A stretch of DNA of 64,000 bases, taken from Amborella trichopoda (Eukaryota; Streptophyta; Magnoliopsida; Amborellales; Amborellaceae). A program made the translations under genes and the position numbers. The notes beneath the pieces were generated by a model, which worked only from the letters and a program-made list of their open reading frames with translations, was not told the origin of the DNA and ran no database searches. Positions 55,861 through 64,000 of this stretch are shown piece by piece. Each line of letters opens with the position of its first letter. Positions within the stretch are counted from its first letter, which is position 1. Location: contig NW_006499617.1 in the NCBI RefSeq assembly GCF_000471905.2, positions 3,970,483 to 4,034,482 of the forward strand. The letters are read 5' to 3'.

Positions 55861-56673
55861 TAGAACACTATAGTACTTGTCTGCATAGTAGGATATTAAG
55901 CCAGACTTCAACCCATACATCAAATTCCCAAGGTGAATGTACGGCAAAGTTCGTCAGAAAGGAGCTTATACAATCTCCCTAAGTTGTCATGCATTTCAAC
56001 CTTGCAGGTTTATCATCAGATTATTTGAAAATGCAAGGGATTGTATAAGTTAAAGATTGATTCTTCTTTTAGTTTTCATTTAGTTCACTTATTTCTTGGT
56101 TTTATGGTCACATACCCATTGCATTCTGACTTCAACTGGGAGGCAAACGTGTTTTTTTTTTATCCAAAGTGGAATACATTCCATTTGCTTTGAGGGCTTC
56201 TGTTGAGATTCATTGAACCTTATCATGTGTTGTGGGGTAATTCTCAAAGTGAGTTTCAGGGAAGCATCAAATATGGGCCCTTTACTGTTGGAAATGGTGG
56301 GTTGGAACAAGACATATTATTTTGAAATAACATAAGATATTTTCCAAAGCAAAAATACAACGTTTACTATAGCTGTAGAGAGCAGTGTCTCTAAAACAAG
56401 TAAGGGGGCATGGATATATCTCTATACCTCTCTAGTTCTCATTAGCATAGTGTTGATGAGACAAATGGGAACTGTAGGAAGCCGAACTAGTGTATCCTAG
56501 CTAGAAATGGATTAAATTATCATTAATTTAGAACTTGTTTGCCTTGGCAAGTGACATTGCACTGAAAAAATGTTGTCATTTTATGAGTGAGATGAAAATC
56601 GGAAGTACCAGTTTTCGTTGCAGTTGCAAATGCCGCATTACGCTCGAACACTAACTACATATTGATGAAAATG
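55861..56673. other. Noncoding stretch
   Basis: No gene, no clear repeat. A short inverted pair 'cttatacaatctccc' (55967) and 'gggattgtataag' (56038) is present. Confidence 0.4.
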
Positions 56674-56678
56674 TGAGG

Positions 56679-57480
56679 TGTTGAATTTGGTGCTATCCAA
56701 AATCACCCACATAAAGAAATCACATATTTTGTGGGATTGAGATTGATATTAAAAATTTTCCTAAAGAAAACAGAAATCCAAAAAAGATTAAGACTCTTGA
56801 ATATATCTCTTAGTTTTGAGATATTTGTTACATTTATTGGATGCTTCCTATTTAGTGTGGATTCCTAACCTTATATACATGAGATGAAAGTGCAGAGAAT
56901 GTGTGTGTTTATTTGGGTCACCATATGAGAATGGTAGTAGCTTCCTCGAAAGAGAGGGGGACAGGGCATCCTGTACATGAGATGCAAGGTCTCCCTTTGA
57001 GATAAGAGAGCTTCATGTGGTGAGAAACATTACCATGGTGCCTCTTGTAGACTCTTGTGGATTGAGAAGCTTGTTTCATGTAGAGAAGCAATTCTCATGG
57101 AGATTTTGGGTGGACTCCCCTATTCCCCTTTTAATTAGAGAGAAATACAGTTTCTCGTTGTTGTCGTGTCTCAATCTGGTGTTGCCAAAAGTAAAGAGAA
57201 TGAAGAATGAAATTTAGTCTCAGTCAGGAAAGTGGTTTAAAAGGATTTGCTCGACTGAGTTTTGTCGAGGGTTAGAGAGATAACTCTATGTCCCAAAATC
57301 TTTGATGTAACTTTCATTGGTATAGTGGATTTCAATTTATCATGCCTATGGATGTAGCCATTCTGGGGTGAATAACGTAAATATTTGTATTCTTGTAGTA
57401 AGTGTTTTATATTTTTTTTGTTTCTCGTACTTTATTTGTCAAAAATCAACCCATCGGATTTACAGCTTCCGTACACAACA
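56679..57480 (+). repeat. 5' LTR of the compact element
   Basis: 802 bp, aligning end to end with 57684-58543. Small open frames at 57017 and 57368 are within it and are not preserved in the second LTR. Confidence 0.92.
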
Positions 57481-57482
57481 AG

Positions 57483-57494
57483 TGGTATCAGAGC
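57483..57494 (+). other. Primer-binding site of the compact element
   Basis: TGGTATCAGAGC, two bases after the LTR's terminal CA. Confidence 0.95.
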
Positions 57495-57672
57495 CTGGTT
57501 TGGGGTTGACGATTGGCAGTAAAGGTTTTGAATGCAAAGTTCAAGATGAAGAAATTTGATAGCAAGCACTATTTTTTAGCAAGAATAATTAACGGATTTA
57601 TTTGGTAAAAGAGGTAGAATTCATAAAGCTATCCAATGAATATTGGCATGGTGAGCAAGTGATTTTGATATC
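57495..57672 (+). other. Remnant interior of the compact element
   Basis: Under 180 bp between primer site and polypurine tract. 'caaagttcaagatgaagaaa' could be the start of a copia gag (a K-F start), but no domain is left. Confidence 0.6.
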
Positions 57673-57683
57673 AAGGTGAAGAT
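57673..57683 (+). other. Polypurine tract of the compact element
   Basis: CAAGGTGAAGAT followed directly by the TG of the second LTR. Confidence 0.85.
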
Positions 57684-58543
57684 TGTTGGATTTCGTGCTA
57701 TCCAAAATCACCCACATAAGTAAATCCTATATTATGTAAGTTGAAATTGATATTGATGAGTTTCTTAAACGAAATAGAAATCCATAAAAGATTAAGACTC
57801 TTGGATATATATTGGTTTTAAGATATATATAATATCTATAGGAAGTTTCCTATTTAGTGTGGATTCTTAACATTATATATATGAGATGAAAGTGTAGAGA
57901 ATGAGTGTGCCTTATTTCTGTCACCATATGGGAATGGTAGTAGCTTTCTCTAGAGAGAGGGGGGCAGGGCTTCTTGTGCATAAGATGCAAGGTCTCCTTT
58001 AGAGAGAAAATAACTTTTTATAGAGAGAAACATTGCGATTGTGCCTCTTGTAGACTCTTATGGATTGAGAGACTTGTTTCTTGTAGAGAAGCGGTTCCCA
58101 TGGAGTTTTTGGGCATTTTCTTATTTTAGTTACAGATAATGTCAGTTTCTCCTTGCTCTCGCGTCTTTATCTGGTGTTATCAGTAATGATAGCTATACCC
58201 CTTTTAGTTATAGAGAATGTCAGTTTCTCTTTGCTCATGCACCTTTATCTGGTGTTATCAGTAATGATAGCTATAAGTAAAGAGAAAGAAGAATGACATG
58301 TGGTGTCGGTTGGGAGAGTGGTCTAAAAATGTTTGCATGACTAGGTTTTATAGAGGGTTAGAGAGGTAACTCTATGTCCCAAAATCTTTGATGTAACTTT
58401 CATTGGTATAATAGATTTTAGTTTGCCATTCTGGGGTGAACCATGTAAATCTTTATATTCTTGTGGTGTGTATTTTATATTTTTTTCTCACATTTTATTT
58501 GTCAAAAATCAAATCATCGGGTTTAGAGCTTCCGCACACAACA
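57684..58543 (+). repeat. 3' LTR of the compact element
   Basis: 860 bp. It is longer than the 5' LTR chiefly because of a 78-bp tandem duplication at 58124-58275 ('ttttagttatagagaatgtc' to 'gtaatgatagctata'). Confidence 0.92.
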
Positions 58544-58548
58544 TGATG

Positions 58549-59029
58549 TTTATTCAAATTAGGCTTTAATTTTGTTATAGTTGTTGAAAGTTAATGTAGC
58601 CCAATCCACTCATCTTTGGTGGAAAATGCTGCTAATGAAACTGACTTTCTTTTCCTCTTATGAAATTTAACCGAGAGAAAGAGAGTATGAAGTCCTCGAC
58701 TTAATAGGGCTTGCGGATGGAATGGGAATGGCAGCTAATGCAACTGCCGTTTCATTCTTTGAGATACGGAACACGTCTTGTACTATTGGCGTTATACATA
58801 CATCAACCGAATATAATGCATGTATAATATCTGCAATACGCGTATATGCATGCAATCAAATGCAAGTTATACGTGTATTTATTATTAAAAAAACAGGTCT
58901 AAATAAGGATGTAATTTATTTGTAAAAATAAGGTTGCATTAATTTACCGTATATATTTTATTTGAATGGTATAGGTTTGTTATTGTCTCATAATATGTAC
59001 CCTTCTTCATTTTCTTTGTTTTTTTTTTG
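58549..59029. other. Noncoding stretch
   Basis: AT-rich; the opposing short frames at 58667-58925 overlap on both strands and have no motif. A (T)n run is at 59020-59028. Confidence 0.4.
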
Positions 59030-59109
59030 ACAAGATTACAAATTTTGTTACTCAATAATAAGTTACAATCAAATCAAACAAAAAAAGAAACATCAACAAT
59101 TAAATTGTC

Positions 59110-59270
59110 TAACACAGTACCCCTCATTCCAAGGGCTTTCATAGTAAAAAATAATAGAACCTTCATGTTTTCTTGCAACTCCACCAATATTTGTAGACCT
59201 TGGATTTCCCAAAGAGCTCCCATCAAAATTTAAGTTAACACTTCCAACTACAAGTGGTTCCCATCTAGCT
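59110..59270 (-). pseudogene. LINE RNase H N-terminal remnant (third LINE)
   Basis: VNLNFDGSSLGNPRSTNIGG with VARKHEGSII matches the first two strands of the plant RNase H-like domain, including the catalytic Asp in NFDG. A stop follows after VRQFNC, so the C-terminal half is missing. Confidence 0.8.
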
Positions 59271-59481
59271 TTAGACCTTACTCTAAAGAGGTTACCGTTG
59301 ATTTAACAAATTTTGCAAGTTGACATCAACATCAACTTTAGATATTCCCGTAGCTTCTTTAGTGACCGAAAGTCAATTCCAAATAGTGTGATATTTTATT
59401 CTTTAAAATAATTACACTCATTATACTTCTTTCAAAGGTTCTTCTATTCCTTGCTAGCCAAACTTCACATTATTTGTTGCT

Positions 59482-59751
59482 TTAAAAATCTTCCAAATGA
59501 TCTTTCCAAATAGGTAAACCAAGAGCATTCAGCTGCTCCAATAGCCCCTCATGCTCTTTCAATAAGGCCAGGAAAACACCTATCATAGAAAAAGCCCAGT
59601 ACCAACTTGAATATGTTAAAGGACAATAGAGAAATAAATGGTCCATAGTTTCTGCATCTTCCCTGCAAAGCAAGCAAATATTAACTATAGTTCTTCTCCT
59701 TTTTTGGAGATTATCTGCTCTTAATACCTTACCTTGAAAAATATTGGGCAA
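59482..59751 (-). pseudogene. LINE zf-RVT domain (third LINE)
   Basis: 89-residue open frame: GKVLRADNLQKRRRTIVNIC, then CLLCREDAETMDHLFLYCPL with the CxxC...HxxxC zinc ligands intact. The continuation into KDHLEDF is lost to a stop. Confidence 0.88.
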
Positions 59752-59895
59752 TTGGGATTGATATTATAACTGTAGATTAGGATGGATATCACAGGTTGTA
59801 CTTTCTATATATTTGTAGATTGAGATTGATTTCAAAAGTTGTACTTAGATAAGTTTATTGTACATTCCAAAATTTAGATCCCTTCAATCTTGAGG

Positions 59896-59979
59896 TTGGT
59901 TGTGACCAAGTTGTATATATCATGTTGTACTTCTCAATTGAGTAGTACATCATGATATATACAACTTGATCACAACCAA
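59896..59979. repeat. 36-bp-arm hairpin inside the LINE remnant
   Basis: Left arm 59896-59931 (TTGGTTGTGACCAAGTTG...), loop 12 nt, right arm 59944-59979. Only two mismatches over 36 positions. It lies in the segment that interrupts the LINE, so it may be a small MITE or a hairpin-forming insertion. Confidence 0.93.
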
Positions 59980-60545
59980 AAGAATCTACAAAAAGGCATG
60001 CACTTTGTGAGGTACCTCTAAATTTGCGTCAATTCTGGTTGCGTCCTAAACCAATCATGAAACAAAACCCGATAGGAAAATCTCACAAAAAATATCCCAT
60101 TGCTTTCACATTCCAGCACAACCTTATCTTCAGCAATTTGCGACAAATAAACCCCCCCCCCCCCAACTAAGCTAACAACTCAGTCATTTTAGTGATGGCA
60201 AAATCAAGCACTCTATTGTAAACGCAGTTAATATTCTACACACCTATGTAGCCATTATCTTTGTACAAATTTTTTATTGTAGCCATTGGTTGAGAACTTC
60301 TAACATACAGCTTAGCAAAGGAGATTTTTAAAAGCAGGTCCTCTACCTCTCACAATCAATTGTGTATTACCATCAATTTGGCACTTTGCAGCTAAGATTT
60401 GTCTCCATTAGTGATCATGATTTTAAAGCGATCTCTACCACCATTTAGCAAACAAAGCTATATTAACTATTTTTAGTCTCCTAATACCCAAACCTCCCTC
60501 ACACTTTAGTAGACAGACCCTTTCCCAGTTAACCTAATGATAAAA

Positions 60546-60814
60546 TATGTAGTTTGACACTTTTTTTCAAGTGAATATATACCTTAACACACCTTGAAAG
60601 ACGTATCAAATCTATATTATCCAATTAAACAGACAATATACAATATTACAACTTTATTTTTATTTATGGAAAAATTATGGATGTCCCTCGAAATGAATTT
60701 TGTAGATATTCTACCCCCCAATACTTTTAATATCACACCCAGACCTATTTATTGTTTTTTCTTGCTTTTATCCTTCATTCAAAAGTTATTGTTTTAAAGA
60801 CTAATATATCATTC
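60546..60814. other. Noncoding stretch
   Basis: AT-rich; two short overlapping frames of low complexity only. Confidence 0.4.
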
Positions 60815-60985
60815 CCTTCCCTCTCCTCTCTCTCCTCCCTTACCCTACCCATTAAAGCTTTCTCTCTCTCCACCCTCTCTATTTCTCTCCTTACCTTCTT
60901 CCTCTCTCTCTCTACCCGAGTAGAAAGAGAGGGTAGAGAGAGGGTAGGTGGAGAGACAAAGAGAGATGGCTAGTAGAGAGAGAGC
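60815..60985. repeat. Polypyrimidine tract followed by inverted polypurine tract
   Basis: A CT-rich run (60815-60924) is followed by GA-rich sequence (60928-60988). Parts are inverted copies of each other: CTCCACCCTCTCTATTTCTC against GAGAGAGGGTAGGTGGAGAG. It can form an imperfect hairpin or a triplex-prone tract. Confidence 0.7.
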
Positions 60986-61910
60986 ATTAATGGGAAGGAT
61001 AAGGGAGGGGATGAGTAGTCTAGTCTTTTAAACAATGACTCTTTGATTGAAGGGTATGTGGGGATCTCAGGAACCGCTAACTTGCATAACCGAAACTCCC
61101 AAGAATCGGGATCCCACCAAAGATCGTGTACATGATTAACTAAATACGAAGTAGATGAATACAACTATAAATCGAGTGCAGTAAATAAAACAAACATAAA
61201 AAGTACACCCCAATAATACACAATTTAACATGGTTCACTTTGTAGGACTACATTCACAGCCTCGGCAACTAGAAATCTATTATCTCAATGAAGATTATAA
61301 TTTTGGATCACAAGAAATAATACCTCTCGAAACATTGGTAAAAAACTATCACCGATCTTTCTTTCTAAACCCGCTCGCTGATCGAGCAACACCATCGACC
61401 AACATCTTCCTACCGCTATCGAAAAAAGTTCCTTGAGAGCAACCAAGAGACTTTCTCTCTAGAAGTGAAAACTTGACTAACCCAAAATCTCATAGGAGTA
61501 CTGCCTCTCTCTTGAAGGCTATGTTTATCTCTTTTGGAGACCCATATCTATCTTGGAGATCTCTTTTCATAGCTTCCAAAAGGACCTTAAAAAAGATGGG
61601 TATTATTTCTTTATTGATTTTTTTTTATAAATATCACTTTTTTGTTTCTCAATAAATTCATTTTTTTTTATAATAATATCTTTAATATTTTAAAAGCAAC
61701 AGGATATAGGTATAGTGATTTGGCTATCACGAGACCCAACATGATAAAAATAAGAAAAAATAATAATTAAGTTATAGGTGCGATACTAAAAGTATTGAGG
61801 GTATATGCTTGATATTAGGAGATGAGAGAGAGGAAAAGAAATAAACCCGTAATTTGGAGAACATGGAGTTTTGCACAGATGACGTAGTGTAGCATATGTT
61901 GATTTGAGTT
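60986..61910. other. Noncoding stretch, resembling common plant repeat text
   Basis: 'aatacacaatttaacatggttcac' followed by 'ctacattcacagcctcggcaa' at 61215-61270 resembles a phrase I know from many dispersed plant repeats (recollection, not checked). No coding motif. (T)n tracts at 61618-61625 and 61661-61669. Confidence 0.35.
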
Positions 61911-62072
61911 GTGCCCAAGGTGACAATGATGAGGTAAGGGTCACATACATTGACTTTATTGTGCACAGCGAGAGAGAGAGTTTACCATCTTGTGCCCAAG
62001 GTGACAATGATGAGGTAAGGGTCACATACATTGACTTTATTATGCACAGCGAGAGAGAGAGTTTACCATCTT
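61911..62072. repeat. 81-bp tandem duplication
   Basis: Two copies, 61911-61991 and 61992-62072, with a single visible difference (TTGTGCACAG vs TATGCACAG region). The length is a multiple of three, so opposite-strand open frames appear with 27-residue repeats; these are a by-product. It is followed at about 62116 by a CGCCATGGACCACA doublet. Confidence 0.97.
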
Positions 62073-62372
62073 CCATTAGTGTTGCAAGGTACACAATTTG
62101 GCCGTTATTGTCTTTGGCACGCCATGGACCACACGCCATGGACCACACATCTCTCTCTTAAACTCATTTGCGAGAGCGCGCTTTTTCTCTCACAACTCAC
62201 ATCACTTAATAAAGGTGTAGTTCTCTCTAATGTACGGGCCCCTTTAACCGTTATTGACTTTGGTAGTGACCACCCTTAGTGCCTCTCGGACCGAGATATA
62301 GGCCTTTATCTCTTTGACGTTAGCAATATCACCATTTCAATGTATAGCTCATTCTCCAAAAGAAACGGGTCC

Positions 62373-62374
<2 letters not shown>

Positions 62375-62404
<30 letters not shown>

Positions 62405-62546
62405 AATAATTTTATAGGATCATCTTCCATTTATATGTGTAGGACCCTAAATGATCACCATTAAAATTGGTATGCATCTCTAGAAACGTTTCGGAGAAAG
62501 GTTTTATAGGATCATTACTCATATATATATATATATATATATATAT
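62375..62546. mobile_element. MITE family M fragment between two (AT)n runs
   Basis: (AT)n at 62376-62400 and 62520-62546. Between them are 'gtgtaggaccctaaatgatc', 'accattaaaattggtatgc' and 'atctctagaaacgtttc', the left half of family M, then a short inverted end 'ttttataggatcattactc'. The right arm is mostly missing. Confidence 0.75.
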
Positions 62547-62920
62547 TGGAGAAAGATCCTGTCAACCCACGGGCTGATAGCTACAGTGTCAACCAGTGAC
62601 TCAGATTGAATCTGGGCCGATCTGACAGTCACGACCTCATTTCGTATTTGAATTTTCATTTTTTTTTTACAATCCAAATCACTTGAAATTTGGAGCGTCT
62701 ATTCTCATCAAAACCCTTCAATATATGTCTAATCTTCTCACCAAAACCCTTCAATACAAGCTAGTACTAATAAAATTGGGTTGTTCAAGAAAAATTATAA
62801 ATAATTAATTAAAAGTACGAAACAATTTGAAAAAACTTTTCCAATCCCATCTCAACTAGTTCATTCAGTCAATTGATAGATTTAATTAGCCAAAACTAGT
62901 CAGACATTGATTGCACCCAA
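62547..62920. other. Noncoding stretch
   Basis: No gene seen. 'cctgtcaacccacgggctgat' at 62571 and 'ctacagtgtcaaccagtgac' at 62582 repeat GTCAACC; 'aaaacccttcaata' appears twice (62710, 62743). Confidence 0.4.
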
Positions 62921-62929
62921 TGGTTTAAA

Positions 62930-63025
62930 AAACGGATCGATGATCAGGATCGGACTCCCAAAAAACCGATCCGGATCGGCGAATCGGCGATCCGGATCGG
63001 GATTCTGGTGAATCGGTCAGAATGA
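62930..63025. repeat. Cluster of GATCGG palindromes
   Basis: CCGATCCGGATCGG at 62966-62979 is a perfect palindrome and CGATCCGGATCGG recurs at 62988-63000. GGATCGATGATC, AATCGGCGA and AATCGGTC surround them. GC-rich in an AT-rich setting; this could be subterminal repeats of a DNA transposon. Confidence 0.8.
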
Positions 63026-63309
63026 AGCTTTAAAAAAATCCGAAAAAATTATTAAAATTCATTATGAATATTGTTTTTTAAGAATTCAATAAGAAATGAG
63101 GGTACTCCATTAAGAATTTTCATGTTTTTGAATGAATATGCGAATATTGATATGTTCTTTCCCTGCATGAACCGCCATTCAGCATTTAATTTACATCACT
63201 CAAAAAGATAAATATAGAATTATCATGGAATAAGTATATCAACATACATGGACTACAATAAAGCATAAAATTAGTAACATATGATCTAAAAATAAAATGA
63301 TAGATGACG

Positions 63310-63597
63310 TTATTGTTCTTCTTGGTCACGCTGGTACCATTGATTGAATTCGTTTAACAATTCATTGATTCGATCTAAAAACGAATCATCGATATTAGCA
63401 GGCGTCTGACTATTCCCAAATCCCTGAGTGTTAGTGTTTTGTTGTGTTCCCAATCTAAAATCCCAGAAGATTGTCCATCCTTCATGCTCACCTGCACTGT
63501 CGTGCTCATCCCTACACTGTTGCTGTTGGGACTCGATATGTGAATAATATGGCTGGGATAGGGTGGTCTCCGAATCATCATCTCTCTCATTTTCTCT
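63310..63597 (-). CDS. Possible C-terminal exon, acidic and glutamine-rich, unknown protein
   Basis: Minus strand, from a possible acceptor TTATTCAAAG at about 63598: ENERDDDSETTLSQPYYSHI, ESQQQQCRDEHDSAGEHEG, WTIFWDFRLGTQQNTNTQGF, then NIDDSFLDRINELLNEFNQW and YQRDQEEQ, stop TAA at 63310. Another minus frame over the same bases is open too but has less protein-like composition. The C-terminal helix is coiled-coil-like. Such acidic Gln/Ser tails occur at the C-terminus of plant BED/hAT-derived transposases, and the GATCGG cluster downstream would fit a transposon end, but I see no conserved catalytic part here. The upstream side is simple-sequence DNA. Confidence 0.35.
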   Translation of the reverse strand, partial: RENERDDDSETTLSQPYYSHIESQQQQCRDEHDSAGEHEGWTIFWDFRLGTQQNTNTQGFGNSQTPANIDDSFLDRINELLNEFNQWYQRDQEEQ

Positions 63598-64000
63598 TTG
63601 AATAATATGGATTAAAAAAAAAAATTAACAAATTTTCAAAAAAATTGATCATGGATTAAAAAAAAAAATCACAAATTTTCAAAAAAATTCTATCATGGAT
63701 TACAAAAAACAATTTGATCATGGATTAAAAAAAATCACAAATTTTCAAAAAATTCTATCATGGATTAAAAAAAAAATTCGATCATGGATTAAAAAAAAAA
63801 ATCACAAATTTTCAAAAAATTCAATCATGGATTACAAAAAATTCGATCATGGATTACATAAAATTCGATCATGGATTACAAAAAAAATAAACAAAAAAAA
63901 ACAAAAAATTCGATCGTGGATTACAAAAAAAGAAAAAAACAATTCGATCGTGGATTACAAAAAATTCAATCATGGATTACAAAAAACTCTATCATGGGTT
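63598..64000. repeat. AT-rich minisatellite running off the window
   Basis: TCATGGATTA recurs at about 63650, 63717, 63759, 63784, 63825, 63846 and onward, each followed by an A-run and often by 'tcacaaattttcaaaaaattc'. Units are about 21 or 42-45 bp. Late units change to TCGTGGATTA. The array continues past 64000. Confidence 0.93.

Larger units (their letters stand above)
56679..58543 (+). mobile_element. Compact non-autonomous LTR retrotransposon (internally deleted copia-like)
   Basis: Two direct LTRs (56679-57480, 57684-58543), both starting TGTTG and ending CACAACA, enclose only 203 bp. The left LTR is followed at once by AGTGGTATCAGAGC (initiator-Met primer site), and the right LTR is preceded by AAGGTGAAGAT (polypurine-like). 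The flanks TGAGG (56674-56678) and TGATG (58544-58548) match at 4 of 5 bases. The interior has no gag or pol except a possible first gag stretch. All signals for mobilisation by a helper are present, so this is a complete minimal element rather than a random fragment. Confidence 0.92.
59030..60545 (-). mobile_element. LINE (L1-type) 3' part, interrupted
   Basis: On the minus strand, in order: WERVCLLKCEGGLGIRRLKI with NIALFAKWW (about 60545-60410); then, after about 550 bp of unrelated sequence with a large hairpin, the zf-RVT region (59751-59482); then CEVWLARNRRTFE (about 59465-59425); then an RNase H start SVNLNFDGSSLGNPRS (about 59245-59195). RT proper is absent. The A-rich stretch on the minus-strand 3' side is the T-run at 59020-59028. 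Confidence 0.85.

Noticed and set aside
61786-62161. Frames with 27-residue internal repeats on both strands
   Set aside because: By-product of the exact 81-bp tandem duplication; both strands are open equally.
1-64000. tRNA or rRNA genes
   Set aside because: I saw no cloverleaf-like arrangement or conserved rRNA words. The TGGTATCAGAGC matches at 47822 and 57483 are primer-binding sites of LTR elements, not tRNA genes.

Overview
The window looks like a repeat-dominated, AT-rich stretch of a vascular plant nuclear genome, most likely an angiosperm. The evidence is the mix of elements: a Ty1/copia retrotransposon with gag, protease, integrase, RT and RNase H; LTR elements with initiator-tRNA-Met primer sites (TGGTATCAGAGC); plant-type L1 LINEs with a zf-RVT and an RNase H tail; a BED/DUF659 hAT transposase; MITE-like foldback copies; and leucine-rich-repeat (LRR) relics of the plant receptor type. 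I see no bacterial features, no CRISPR array and no rRNA or tRNA gene. No gene in the window can be called intact and functional with confidence. The species cannot be named from the sequence.

Layout. 1.3-2.6 kb: a possible non-autonomous DNA transposon. 2.7-9.4 kb: two diverged LTR-like blocks, the second interrupted by a 5'-truncated LINE (5.15-7.64 kb). 9.6-17.3 kb: a structurally complete but frameshifted Ty1/copia element on the minus strand (10664-17341), whose left LTR/flank junction was later duplicated in tandem. 17.6-18.0 kb: a 22-bp minisatellite of quasi-palindromic units. 18-29 kb: noncoding DNA with several direct duplications and a relic of an LRR gene near 23.8 kb. 29.5-32 kb: a tandem array of about 550-bp units, each carrying a foldback MITE. 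33-38.4 kb: an unusual locus with duplicated leader sequences and three small reading frames (coiled coil; double-stranded-RNA-binding domain plus coiled coil; membrane-like). 39.8-42.0 kb: a decayed hAT transposase gene. 42.0-53.1 kb: a large non-coding LTR retrotransposon (LARD-like, minus strand) with a second LTR element nested in its 5' LTR and bounded by a perfect 5-bp target duplication. 53.1-53.5 kb: a second copy of the 22-bp minisatellite type. 53.6-55.9 kb: a second LINE. 56.7-58.5 kb: a compact LTR element with only about 200 bp between its LTRs. 59.0-60.5 kb: a third LINE, minus strand. 60.8-64 kb: simple repeats, an exact 81-bp tandem duplication, a MITE fragment and a possible terminal exon beside an AT-rich minisatellite that runs off the window.

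How the parts relate. The window is mainly a nesting record. The LARD-like element was hit by another LTR element. The copia insertion predates the tandem duplication that copied its edge. A LINE sits inside an older LTR-like block. Three runs of N (26732-26751, 38978-39761, 51821-52775) lie in or beside simple or tandem repeats. The strongest candidates for something undescribed are the two arrays of 22-bp quasi-palindromic units with partly matched changes in the two arms, and the dsRNA-binding/coiled-coil/membrane reading-frame cluster at 36.3-38.4 kb.
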